A stretch of DNA of 9,539 nucleotides from CAIZGX01 sp039805165. Lineage in GTDB: Bacteria > Bacteroidota > Bacteroidia > Flavobacteriales_D > Sanyastnellaceae. Shown one piece after another: positions 1-6,661 of the stretch (within the stretch, counting starts at the first letter, position 1; each line of letters starts with the position of its first letter). The notes under the pieces were generated by a model. The model saw only the letters and a list, made by a program, of their open reading frames with translations. It searched no databases and was not told where the DNA came from. Position numbers and translations under genes: made by a program. The stretch is taken from positions 1 to 9,539 of the forward strand of contig JBDLUS010000064.1 of the NCBI GenBank assembly GCA_039805165.1, in the 5' to 3' direction.

Positions 1-562
1 CAGCATTCACTTCGCCATCTTTGTTTGTTTTTTTTGTGAGTTGAAGAATGCGTTCTTCTATCACCTCAACATCTGCATCGCGAATGGGTTTTTTCGTTGC
101 TTTATCTAGGACTAAAACATCGAGTGAAAATTCACCACAGCATTGTGTGGGCTTTTCGTTGAAGTGCGGACAAGGAAGGTCTTCTGTGAGGTTTACATAT
201 GTGACTTCAGCACTAATGGTAAGCGGCGTTGAAACGCTTTGTGAAGCGAAAAAGACAGGAACAACTTCTTTGAACTTTCCTGTTTTTCTCGGATTGAATT
301 TGATGCGAATGACCAAGCTGTCTCCGGGCTGCACGTCTTTGGTAGAATACAACACTTGAAAATTCGGAGAGAAGTCTGCGCGAAGTAAATGGTCTGTTTT
401 CGTTCCTTCATTCCAAACAACAATATCTGACACGCGTTCGGTGTACTTCGTAAATACGCCGTAGTTCACGCTTTGCTCGCTCCATCGCAATTGTGCGCTG
501 GCATTGAAACACAAGAGTGTACAAACAAGAAAGAAAATTTTATTTATGTTGAAGTACTGCAT
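1..562 (-). CDS. Secreted protein with DUF1573/Ig-like domain, partial (C-terminus beyond the left edge)
   Basis: A reading frame starting at an ATG at 562-560 stays open to the left edge, giving 187 visible residues. The first ~24 residues form a signal peptide: MQYFNINK, then a hydrophobic stretch ending NASAQ, typical of Bacteroidota exported proteins. Residues of about 28-110 resemble the DUF1573/ASH Ig-like fold (VNYG near the start, VVWNEG, then FNPRKTGKF). A Cys-containing linker (CPHF, QCCGEF) follows. The last visible part (LDKATKKPIRDADVEV, then TNKDGEV) resembles a carboxypeptidase-regulatory-like beta-sandwich. This combination is seen in periplasmic or surface proteins, sometimes before an OmpA domain, but no such domain is visible here. 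The start lies inside the end of the GH3 gene (23-bp overlap), which suggests translational coupling in the same operon. I do not recognise a named gene. Confidence 0.75.
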   Translation of the reverse strand, partial: MQYFNINKIFFLVCTLLCFNASAQLRWSEQSVNYGVFTKYTERVSDIVVWNEGTKTDHLLRADFSPNFQVLYSTKDVQPGDSLVIRIKFNPRKTGKFKEVVPVFFASQSVSTPLTISAEVTYVNLTEDLPCPHFNEKPTQCCGEFSLDVLVLDKATKKPIRDADVEVIEERILQLTKKTNKDGEVNA

Positions 563-2036
563 CGGCCAATTTTCGATCGTTCGCTAGTCGTGGAATTTTG
601 TTCTGACCTCCTAGTTTTCCTTGCGATTTCATGTATGCATTGAATGCTCCGTTTTTAACTGGAGTAATTTTCAGCTTCTGTAAAACGCTTCCAACAATGA
701 GGTCTTTGTAGTAAACATTTTGTTCTTGCATTTTATTGTCTAGCAAAGTTTGAAGTGCATTCAAATCAGGAACTTCACCGTTGAACTCTATTATCCATTC
801 GTGATAGGGAAGTCCCTCTGTCGGCTGCACCTGCGGCGCAACGTGGAATTCATTCACGGAAAACGAAAGTTGCGATAATGCGTTAGACATGGCTCTGTCC
901 ACTTCTTCACCTATCACATGTTCTCCGAACGCACTGGTGAAATGCTTGATTCTTCCAGTGACTAAAATGCGATACGGGTATAACGAAACAAACTTCACAG
1001 TGTCTCCAATGCTATATCCCCAAAGGCCAGCGTTGTTGCTAAGGGTGAGCGCGTAGTTTACACCCAATTCAACTTCATGCAAGGCATAGCGCTTCGGATT
1101 TTCAGTGAAGTACTCTTCTGCTTTGATGAATTCGAAATAGATGCCGCTGTTAATGTTTAAGCGAAGTCCTTCGGCTTCTTGACTGTCTTGATAGGCAAGG
1201 AATCCTTCGCTTGCCGGATACAATTCGATGGTTGGAATTTCTTCGCCAATGAGTTCTGCAAATCGCGATTTGTATGGAGCGAAATTCACTCCTCCGAAAA
1301 CGAACAATTCAAAATTCGGAAAAATTTCTTTGATGGTTTGCTTACCTGTTTTTTCAAGCAACAATTCGAAATACATCTGCACCCAACTTGGAATTCCAGA
1401 GATGAGACGCATGTCTTGCATGCATGTCTCTTCAACAATTCTATTGATCTTCGTTTCCCAATCTTCAATGCAATTGGTAGCGTACGAAGGCAGGCGATTC
1501 TTTTGCAAATAGGCAGGAACGTGATTGGCCACGATTCCCGAAAGTCTTCCATAGGGAATACCCGATTCGAGTCTACTCAATTCAGGACTTCCTTGAAGGA
1601 AGATCATCTTTCCATCTACGAATTTCGATTGACCTGTTTCACCAATGTAGTTCAACAGCGCATTGCGCGCGGAACCAATGTGGTTGGGCAAAGATGCTTG
1701 AGTAAGTGGAATGAATTTCGTTCCGCTGGTAGTACCTGAAGTTTTACAGAAATATTTCGGAATGCCTGGCCATAGAACAGAAAGCTCTCCCGCTTTCGCA
1801 CGCTCCATGTACGGCACCAATTCTTCGTAATCGCGCACAGGAACAGCTTGTGTCCATTCGTCGTGATTCGAAATGGATTTGAATTTATGATCGGCTCCGA
1901 ACGCAGTATTGCTGGCGGAATGCAAAAGGTTTTTCAATACTTCATTTTGCAACACTTGCGCGTGTTCGTTTTCATTCAACAATGATTTTCGAATGCGTTT
2001 TCCGAGCCAGAGACTGGCGCTTGACTTGATTGACAT
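540..2036 (-). CDS. GH3-family acyl-acid-amido-synthetase-like adenylating enzyme
   Basis: This 498-residue protein matches the usual length and motifs of the GH3 family, part of the adenylate-forming superfamily. GH3 enzymes were characterised in plants, where they activate a carboxylic acid with ATP and join it to an amino acid. Bacterial members are common in Bacteroidota but their substrates are largely unknown. Visible motifs are the phosphate-binding loop KTSGTTSGT (98-106), FGGVNF (247-252), the acid/adenine-site motif ELYPASEGF (271-279), GYSIGDTVKF (340-349) with its conserved Asp, the GR hinge region (361-362), FGEH (370-373), and a Gly/Lys-rich GKLGGQNKIPR near the C-terminus (473-483). 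No signal peptide is seen, so it is cytoplasmic. The ATG follows the stop of the T9SS-cargo gene by 3 nt, and its end overlaps the next gene. The family call is strong; the substrate cannot be read from sequence. Confidence 0.9.
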   Translation of the reverse strand: MSIKSSASLWLGKRIRKSLLNENEHAQVLQNEVLKNLLHSASNTAFGADHKFKSISNHDEWTQAVPVRDYEELVPYMERAKAGELSVLWPGIPKYFCKTSGTTSGTKFIPLTQASLPNHIGSARNALLNYIGETGQSKFVDGKMIFLQGSPELSRLESGIPYGRLSGIVANHVPAYLQKNRLPSYATNCIEDWETKINRIVEETCMQDMRLISGIPSWVQMYFELLLEKTGKQTIKEIFPNFELFVFGGVNFAPYKSRFAELIGEEIPTIELYPASEGFLAYQDSQEAEGLRLNINSGIYFEFIKAEEYFTENPKRYALHEVELGVNYALTLSNNAGLWGYSIGDTVKFVSLYPYRILVTGRIKHFTSAFGEHVIGEEVDRAMSNALSQLSFSVNEFHVAPQVQPTEGLPYHEWIIEFNGEVPDLNALQTLLDNKMQEQNVYYKDLIVGSVLQKLKITPVKNGAFNAYMKSQGKLGGQNKIPRLANDRKLADAVLQHK

Positions 2037-2039
2037 GCG

Positions 2040-3899
2040 CTATTGCTTAATGAAAATTTGAGCAGAAGCGTGATTCGCTTGAGTCACACGAACGGTATAA
2101 ATTCCCGAAGAAAATTCTGAAACATTCATTTCAATTTTTGAGACTTCGGTATTGGTTTTTTGCATGTGCATGCGTCTGCCAGTTTCGTCGAATACTTCGA
2201 TGGTAGCCGTTTCTTTCTCATTCAAGAGAATGGAAAGAGATTCGGTTGTTGGATTCGGAAAAATTTGAAACGACTGACCGAATGATTGTTCGGTTATGTT
2301 TGAAACAGGACCGAAATTCATGCGAATCATTGGAGTTCTTGTCAGGTAGAAAAGATCGGTGTTTGAATTGTTGAAACGAACCCATGCGCTTAAGTCTTCC
2401 GACTTTCCCGACAAACCGATTACCGCTTGAAAGGCACTGCTAGAAGAACCAACAACAACGAGATACAATCCTTGCGATAGGAATACTGGTGAGTCGAAAG
2501 ACAGTACTTTCATGCTTGCTTCGCCAAAGGAATTGATATCTGCTTCTGTTACTGCAATATCTTGTGTTGATGCAATGGCTCCGCCAATTCCTGTTGAAAG
2601 GGAGAAAGGGAATACAGTTGCATACACTGAGCAGGGGAGTGTTGTTCCCTCACCCATGGCTACACTTACGCTATGTAGTTGTTGTCCGGATGGCAGTAAG
2701 TACACCGCTCCCATTTCAAACGGCGCGTTCGCGAATGCTTCTGATGGAAGGAACATAGAGCCTAAGCTGTTTTCGTCACGAGCGTATGTAAAAGAAGTTA
2801 TCTTGAAGTGAAGGGTGTCGAGGCTGTTTTCTGTATTTTCATCTGTCTCGTTTTGAAGACTGTTGAAGTAAACACTGTAATCAGCGACCACTTGCTCCAT
2901 TTGGAATTCTCCTGAAACTAGCACAGAATCAGCACCCGGGGCTAAGGAAGGCAAGGTAGGAGAAGCATTTTCATACAAGAGCGCACCTGAATTATCATCC
3001 ATTATACGCGCATTTAACGCGATGTTGGTTTGTGTATTTGTTCCGAAATTGAATACGTTGCTATTCAAATGTACAAGCGGAGCGAAGGCGCTGGGATACT
3101 GCGTGTATTCCATCATTTCGAATCCGGTAGTATGATCTGGATTATTTAAATCGAAATCTCCGTAAGAAGAGTTTTCAATCAATAAGTCGTTGGCATACCC
3201 TTGAAGAATACGAATGTCATCAATTTGCCAGAAGTAATAAAGTCCGTCGTAGACAAAGCGCAATTGAATATTGCTTTGGTTTCCCGCGAAGGCGGGCAAA
3301 GGCATACGAACGATTTGAGTGTTTGTTGTAGTAATGCCTTGATCAAGAAAATTGGCGTAAAGAGTTTCCCAAGGTCCATTCGCTATGGAGATTTCTACAC
3401 GTGTATTGCCTAGATAGTAGCGAATGTATTGCTCGAATTCGAGAACGGCATTTGGAAATCCACTGAGGTCAATGGGCGCAGTTGTAAGGTAAGATAAATG
3501 GGGGCCTGGTGCTTGGCCCGATCCAAAGTTCTCAACAGTGCAGGGATTGGCGTCGTTGTCCCAATAGTTGGAGTCAAAGATGATAAATCCATTCGCGGAG
3601 GTTGTGCTTGCTATGGCTTCACCAATGGTACCATCAGGAAGACAAGAGCCTCTTGATCCAACCAACTGATTCGGGTTTGTTGAAGGACCGCGGTATTCCC
3701 ATATCGCGAGCGCGGGTGCACCCGAGTTGTTCCAATTGGTAGGAATGCCGTTGGCGAAGTCTTCCGACCAAATGACCGTCTCTCTGTTGGAAGTGTTTGA
3801 GGCGTTGCGCGAATGGATGTAAGTTCCTGGAGCCGACAGGAATTGTCCTTCCACATAAAATGAAAATAGGATAAAAGCAAAGGTTAAAAAGCTTCTCAT
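2040..3899 (-). CDS. Large secreted protein with type IX secretion C-terminal sorting domain
   Basis: The product is 619 residues from the ATG at 3899. An upstream in-frame Met at 3920 would overlap the PPTase gene and place extra residues before the signal peptide, so I prefer 3899. Residues 1-18 are a Sec signal peptide (MRSFLTFAFILFSFYVEG, cleavage probably before Q19). Residues ~44-231 look like a MAM/jelly-roll-type adhesion domain, opening WSEDF and closing with WQIDDIRIL. The middle (~240-530) is beta-rich and unassigned. Residues ~540-619 are a T9SS type A sorting domain: FQIFPNPT (545-552), then IEVFDETGRR, SGIYTVRV and a terminal FIKQ. Such proteins cross the outer membrane through the gliding/PorSS machinery and are secreted or surface-attached. 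The start lies 1 nt after the PPTase stop and the gene is followed after 3 nt by the GH3 gene. Its role is unknown; surface adhesion or binding is an inference from the domain type. Confidence 0.9.
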   Translation of the reverse strand: MRSFLTFAFILFSFYVEGQFLSAPGTYIHSRNASNTSNRETVIWSEDFANGIPTNWNNSGAPALAIWEYRGPSTNPNQLVGSRGSCLPDGTIGEAIASTTSANGFIIFDSNYWDNDANPCTVENFGSGQAPGPHLSYLTTAPIDLSGFPNAVLEFEQYIRYYLGNTRVEISIANGPWETLYANFLDQGITTTNTQIVRMPLPAFAGNQSNIQLRFVYDGLYYFWQIDDIRILQGYANDLLIENSSYGDFDLNNPDHTTGFEMMEYTQYPSAFAPLVHLNSNVFNFGTNTQTNIALNARIMDDNSGALLYENASPTLPSLAPGADSVLVSGEFQMEQVVADYSVYFNSLQNETDENTENSLDTLHFKITSFTYARDENSLGSMFLPSEAFANAPFEMGAVYLLPSGQQLHSVSVAMGEGTTLPCSVYATVFPFSLSTGIGGAIASTQDIAVTEADINSFGEASMKVLSFDSPVFLSQGLYLVVVGSSSSAFQAVIGLSGKSEDLSAWVRFNNSNTDLFYLTRTPMIRMNFGPVSNITEQSFGQSFQIFPNPTTESLSILLNEKETATIEVFDETGRRMHMQKTNTEVSKIEMNVSEFSSGIYTVRVTQANHASAQIFIKQ

Positions 3900-3900
3900 G

Positions 3901-4488
3901 TTACAGCGTGTATACAACAAAGGTATTGTTTAGGTTCATGAGCTTTAGAGTGAAAATACGTGAGCCATGAACACCCGAATAGTTAGCAAGTATTTCTTCC
4001 GAATTCCAATTGATAGCGGTTACTGTTATGCTTTCTGCAAAAGGCACATCGGTGCCGAAGTATTTGAAGATGGCTTCTTTGGTGCACCAAATGGCGGTTC
4101 GTTCTTCAGTGGATTGAAATTGTTTCAATTCAGCTTCATTGCAGAATTTATTCGCAATGCGGTGAATGCGCTCTTCAACGGTTTGGATGTCGAGCCCAAT
4201 TTCTTCCTCGTGAACAATTATTCCGACCAGGTTCTTGTCGTGTGAAATGCTAATGAATCGACCGTTGCGCAGAACCGGTTTGCCGAATTCGTTGTATTGA
4301 ATTAGATCTTCTAACTTCGCTTCTTTCAACAACAACAATGTCGCGAAGCGCTCGATATCTCTGCGATTGGGAAGTCTGTTCGGAAAGGGGTTTCCTGATT
4401 TTTCGGCTAAGTCCATCCATGTATCTTCCGACTCTGTTAATTGCCAGAGGAGTATGTTCTTGTTTGAGGGGAGTGGCCAAAGGGGCAT
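3901..4488 (-). CDS. 4'-phosphopantetheinyl transferase superfamily protein (Sfp/AcpS type)
   Basis: From the ATG at 4488 the protein has 195 residues, near the size of short Sfp-like enzymes. The frame extends to an ATG at 4578, but that start lies inside ahcY and the added residues look like read-through of the promoter region. The enzyme class transfers phosphopantetheine from CoA to a serine of an acyl or peptidyl carrier protein. Signature residues are present: GKPVL (69-73), SISHDK (80-85), the metal-binding GLDIQ (98-102, Asp100), the region around NKFCNEAEL (113-121), and WCTKEAIFK (134-142) with the catalytic Lys-Glu pair. It is divergent from ahcY and begins the minus-strand gene run, which suggests co-expression with the T9SS-cargo and GH3 genes. 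Whether its client is the fatty-acid ACP or a specialised carrier cannot be told. Confidence 0.9.
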   Translation of the reverse strand: MPLWPLPSNKNILLWQLTESEDTWMDLAEKSGNPFPNRLPNRRDIERFATLLLLKEAKLEDLIQYNEFGKPVLRNGRFISISHDKNLVGIIVHEEEIGLDIQTVEERIHRIANKFCNEAELKQFQSTEERTAIWCTKEAIFKYFGTDVPFAESITVTAINWNSEEILANYSGVHGSRIFTLKLMNLNNTFVVYTL

Positions 4489-4502
4489 GAAAAATCTTTT
4501 TG

Positions 4503-4510
4503 CTAAGGTA
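4503..4510 (-). promoter_or_regulatory. Weak candidate -7 box for the PPTase operon
   Basis: On the minus strand the octamer reads TACCTTAG, one mismatch from the Bacteroidota -7 consensus TAnnTTTG, and lies 14 nt before the PPTase ATG at 4488. I see no good TTG-type -33 element at normal spacing. It is the best candidate in the 77-bp divergent gap. Confidence 0.3.
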
Positions 4511-4538
4511 TTCAACCTTTTGTTTAATGTTCTGTTTA

Positions 4539-4546
4539 TACCTTTG
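4539..4546 (+). promoter_or_regulatory. Bacteroidota-type promoter (-7 box TACCTTTG) for ahcY
   Basis: TACCTTTG is a perfect match to the TAnnTTTG element recognised by the primary sigma factor of Bacteroidota. It ends 19 nt before the ahcY ATG, giving a leader of roughly 15 nt. A TTTTG at 4518-4522 could be the -33 element; its spacing (16 nt) is slightly shorter than usual. The strand and distance fit ahcY well. Confidence 0.65.
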
Positions 4547-4565
4547 CAAACTAATAATTGAAATA

Positions 4566-5882
4566 ATGAGCCAAACACTCACAAGTACAATGAACTACAA
4601 AGTAAAAGACATGTCTCTCGCAGAGTGGGGACGTAAAGAAATTTTATTGGCGGAAGCTGAGATGCCAGGACTGATGTCCTTACGCACTGAGTTCGGAGCC
4701 AGCAAACCTCTACAAGGCGCTCGCGTTGCGGGATGTCTTCACATGACGATTCAAACAGCCGTTTTAATTGAAACGCTTGTTGAATTGGGTGCTCAAGTTT
4801 CTTGGAGCTCATGTAATATCTTCTCTACACAAGATCACGCTGCTGCTGCTATCGCTGCTGCAGGAATTCCTGTGTTTGCATGGAAGGGCATGAACGAAGA
4901 AGAATTCGATTGGTGTATTGAACAAACGCTTCACGCTTTCGAAGGCGGAGAGCCATTGAATATGATTTTAGATGACGGTGGTGATTTGACGAACATGGTT
5001 TTTGATCGCTTTCCTGAATTGGCTGCTGGTATCCGCGGTATTTCTGAAGAGACTACAACAGGTGTTCTTCGTTTATATGAGCGTGAGAAGAACGGCACCC
5101 TAATTCTACCTGCAATTAACATCAACGACTCTGTAACTAAGAGTAAATTCGACAATAAGTACGGATGTCGCGAGTCGTTGGTAGATGCGCTTCGCAGAGC
5201 CACTGACTTAATGATGGCTGGTAAAGTTGCAGTTGTTGCTGGTTACGGCGATGTTGGAAAAGGTTCAGCCGACTCATTGCGTAATGCAGGTGTTCGTGTA
5301 ATCGTTACTGAAATTGATCCAATCTGTGCGCTTCAAGCAGCAATGGAGGGTTATGAAGTGAAGAAGATGGATACGGCTATTGCTGAAGCAGACATTATTG
5401 TTACAGCAACAGGTAACCACCAAATTATTGTTGGAAAGCATTTCATGGCTATGAAGCACAATGCAGTGGTTTGTAACATTGGTCACTTCGACAATGAAAT
5501 TGATATGGCTTGGTTGAACAGCAACTACGGTGCGTCTAAAGACACCATTAAGCCACAAGTTGACAAGTATACTTTAGAAGGCAAAGACATTATTGTTTTA
5601 GCTGAAGGCCGCTTGGTAAACTTGGGTTGTGCAACAGGACATCCTTCTTTTGTAATGAGTAACTCATTTACGAATCAAGTATTGGCTCAGTTAGAGTTGT
5701 GGTTACACCGCGATAACTACGAGAACAAAGTTTATGTGTTGCCAAAGCACCTTGATGAAAAGGTTGCTATGTTGCACTTAGCGAAGATTGGTGTTGAGTT
5801 GGAAACATTAACTCAAAGTCAAGCAGATTACATTGGGGTTCCAGTTGCTGGTCCATTCAAGAATGATGCTTACAGATATTAA
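4566..5882 (+). CDS. ahcY: S-adenosylhomocysteine hydrolase (adenosylhomocysteinase)
   Basis: The enzyme reversibly splits S-adenosylhomocysteine, the product inhibitor of methyltransferases, into adenosine and homocysteine, using bound NAD+. From the ATG at 4566 it has 438 residues, the normal family length. The frame is open upstream to 4500, but that extension crosses the promoter box. By alignment from memory to the human enzyme, the catalytic residues are His59, Asp137, Glu162, Lys192, Asp196 and Cys201 (human H55, D131, E156, K186, D190, C195). The NAD-binding GYGDVGKGSAD is at 226-236. HFDNEIDM (307-314) and the C-terminal AYRY, which contributes to the neighbouring subunit's NAD site in this family, are intact. 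It is soluble and cytosolic. It appears to be a single-gene unit with its own promoter and terminator, divergent from the PPTase operon. Confidence 0.98.
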   Translation: MSQTLTSTMNYKVKDMSLAEWGRKEILLAEAEMPGLMSLRTEFGASKPLQGARVAGCLHMTIQTAVLIETLVELGAQVSWSSCNIFSTQDHAAAAIAAAGIPVFAWKGMNEEEFDWCIEQTLHAFEGGEPLNMILDDGGDLTNMVFDRFPELAAGIRGISEETTTGVLRLYEREKNGTLILPAININDSVTKSKFDNKYGCRESLVDALRRATDLMMAGKVAVVAGYGDVGKGSADSLRNAGVRVIVTEIDPICALQAAMEGYEVKKMDTAIAEADIIVTATGNHQIIVGKHFMAMKHNAVVCNIGHFDNEIDMAWLNSNYGASKDTIKPQVDKYTLEGKDIIVLAEGRLVNLGCATGHPSFVMSNSFTNQVLAQLELWLHRDNYENKVYVLPKHLDEKVAMLHLAKIGVELETLTQSQADYIGVPVAGPFKNDAYRY

Positions 5883-5905
5883 TTAATATCAAGGGATAGA
5901 AAGTG

Positions 5906-5935
5906 AGGGTTGACGAAAGTCAACCCTTTTCTTTT
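5906..5935 (+). terminator. Rho-independent terminator after ahcY
   Basis: AGGGTTGAC (5906-5914) and GTCAACCCT (5919-5927) form a perfect 9-bp stem closed by a GAAA tetraloop, followed by a T-rich tail. It lies 24 nt past the ahcY stop codon. Confidence 0.92.
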
Positions 5936-5958
5936 GTTTTATGTTGAATGGTTTAAGC

Positions 5959-5966
5959 TAAATTCG
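5959..5966 (+). promoter_or_regulatory. Candidate -7 box for the tetrapeptide-repeat lipoprotein gene
   Basis: TAAATTCG differs from TAnnTTTG at one position and lies 23 nt before the ATG at 5990. TTTTG at 5932-5936 sits 22 nt upstream and could act as the -33 element, although it is part of the ahcY terminator tail. Plausible, not strong. Confidence 0.35.
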
Positions 5967-5989
5967 AAAAATAAATAAAAAGTTTCATT

Positions 5990-6637
5990 ATGAATAGAAA
6001 TTGGATTGTTCTCGTTTTGGCCATTGTTTCTTTGGCTTCTTGCTCAGTTGAGAAACGTGTTTATCAGCCGGGCTACCATATTGAATGGAATCATTTTGCA
6101 AAGCAGGATGCGAATCAAGATGTTTCACAAGATGCTATGCAAGATGCTTCGCGAGATGTTTCACAAGACCGGTTTCAAGATGTTTCACAAGATGCTATGC
6201 AAGACGCTTCGCGAGATGTTTCACAAGACCGGTTTCAAGATGTTTCACAAGATGCTTCGCAAGACCTTTCGGAGAATCTTTCGGAGAATCTTTCATCGAA
6301 TCTTGAAATAGATGTTGCACAAGATGCTACACAAGATGCTACACAAGATGTTGCACAAGATGCTTCGCAAGAGCTTTCGCAGAATCTTTCATCGAATCTT
6401 TCATCGAATCTTTTGAAGAATATAGACTCAGATTTGGAAATGGTTTTGTTTATTGTGCTTGCCTTGTTTCTTCCAGCATTAACGATATTCTTATTGGAAG
6501 GATTCAGTAAAAACTTTTGGTTAGCATTGTTACTTATGATACTAGCCTTCGCACTGCCACTTCCAATTTTCTTGAAATTAATGATTCAGGCTATCGCAAC
6601 AGTTTTAGCAATAGCAGTTGTACTTCACTATTTGTAA
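5990..6637 (+). CDS. Predicted lipoprotein with 28 D-x-S-Q tetrapeptide repeats and a Pmp3/YqaE-like C-terminal membrane domain
   Basis: The 215-residue product has three parts. Residues 1-18 are a lipoprotein signal with a good lipobox, LASC, making Cys18 the predicted lipid-bearing residue. The next segment, EKRVYQPGYHIEW (21-33), resembles a short motif that I believe recurs after the lipid anchor in small Bacteroidota membrane proteins. Residues 40-151 are 28 uninterrupted four-residue units. Position 1 is nearly always Asp or Asn, position 2 mostly Ala, Val or Leu, position 3 mostly Ser, and position 4 mostly Gln, Glu or Ser. Residues 152-215 are hydrophobic; LALFLPALTIFLLEGF, then KNFWLALLLMIL, resembles the Pmp3/YqaE (UPF0057) family of small membrane proteins, although the tail diverges. 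Lipidation plus transmembrane helices suggests inner-membrane localisation with the acidic repeat in the periplasm. Function unknown. It is followed after 24 bp by the convergent SDR gene, with no evident terminator. Confidence 0.85.
   Translation: MNRNWIVLVLAIVSLASCSVEKRVYQPGYHIEWNHFAKQDANQDVSQDAMQDASRDVSQDRFQDVSQDAMQDASRDVSQDRFQDVSQDASQDLSENLSENLSSNLEIDVAQDATQDATQDVAQDASQELSQNLSSNLSSNLLKNIDSDLEMVLFIVLALFLPALTIFLLEGFSKNFWLALLLMILAFALPLPIFLKLMIQAIATVLAIAVVLHYL
6107..6442 (+). repeat. 12-bp / 4-residue tandem repeat array (28 units) inside the lipoprotein gene
   Basis: From Asp40 to Met151 the coding sequence keeps a strict 12-bp period, with words such as CAAGATGTTTCA and CAAGATGCTTCG. Early units have Asp at position 1 and Gln at position 4. 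Later units shift to Asn-Leu-Ser-Ser/Glu (DNA around TCATCGAATCTT), which suggests two expansion phases. Much of the array is also open in the other two forward frames, a consequence of the 12-bp period. Confidence 0.95.
6121..6240 (+). repeat. Two adjacent 60-bp direct repeats differing by one base
   Basis: Bases 6121-6180 and 6181-6240 are identical except 6145 (T) versus 6205 (C), a silent GAT/GAC change in an Asp codon. Each block holds five tetrapeptide units, including the odd unit D-R-F-Q. Such a match over 60 bp indicates a recent in-frame duplication. The first 15 bases recur once more at 6241. Confidence 0.97.
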
Positions 6638-6661
6638 AGCGCGAAGTTTTAAATAGAAATC

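Noticed and set aside
1179..1739. 186-codon open frame on the plus strand opposite the GH3 gene
   Set aside because: It lies entirely antisense to a well-conserved gene, with no recognisable domain or start signal.
3283..3296. GC-rich hairpin CCCGC-GAAG-GCGGG
   Set aside because: It lies within the T9SS-cargo coding sequence, with no following T tract; probably codon-driven.
3713..3724. 12-bp perfect palindrome CGGGTGCACCCG
   Set aside because: A single copy inside the coding sequence of the T9SS-cargo protein, far from any start; no sign of function.
4500..4565. Upstream extension of ahcY to 4500
   Set aside because: It would translate through the perfect -7 box at 4539-4546; the start at 4566 gives the standard family length.
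4489..4578. N-terminal extension of the PPTase frame to an ATG at 4578
   Set aside because: It overlaps the ahcY start and crosses the divergent promoter region; the 195-residue form from 4488 has the family's normal N-terminus.
6006..6311. Long Cys/Arg/Phe-rich or Met/Lys/Phe-rich frames across the repeat array
   Set aside because: The 12-bp repeat lacks stops in every forward frame, so these are shadows of the lipoprotein gene; only its frame has a signal peptide, lipobox and membrane domain.
6107..6442. CRISPR-like array
   Set aside because: The period is 12 bp without spacers, and the repeat is in frame within a coding sequence.
6638..6661. Possible bidirectional terminator between the convergent lipoprotein and SDR genes
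   Set aside because: The 24-bp gap has only a GCGC core with no convincing stem or T tract on either strand.
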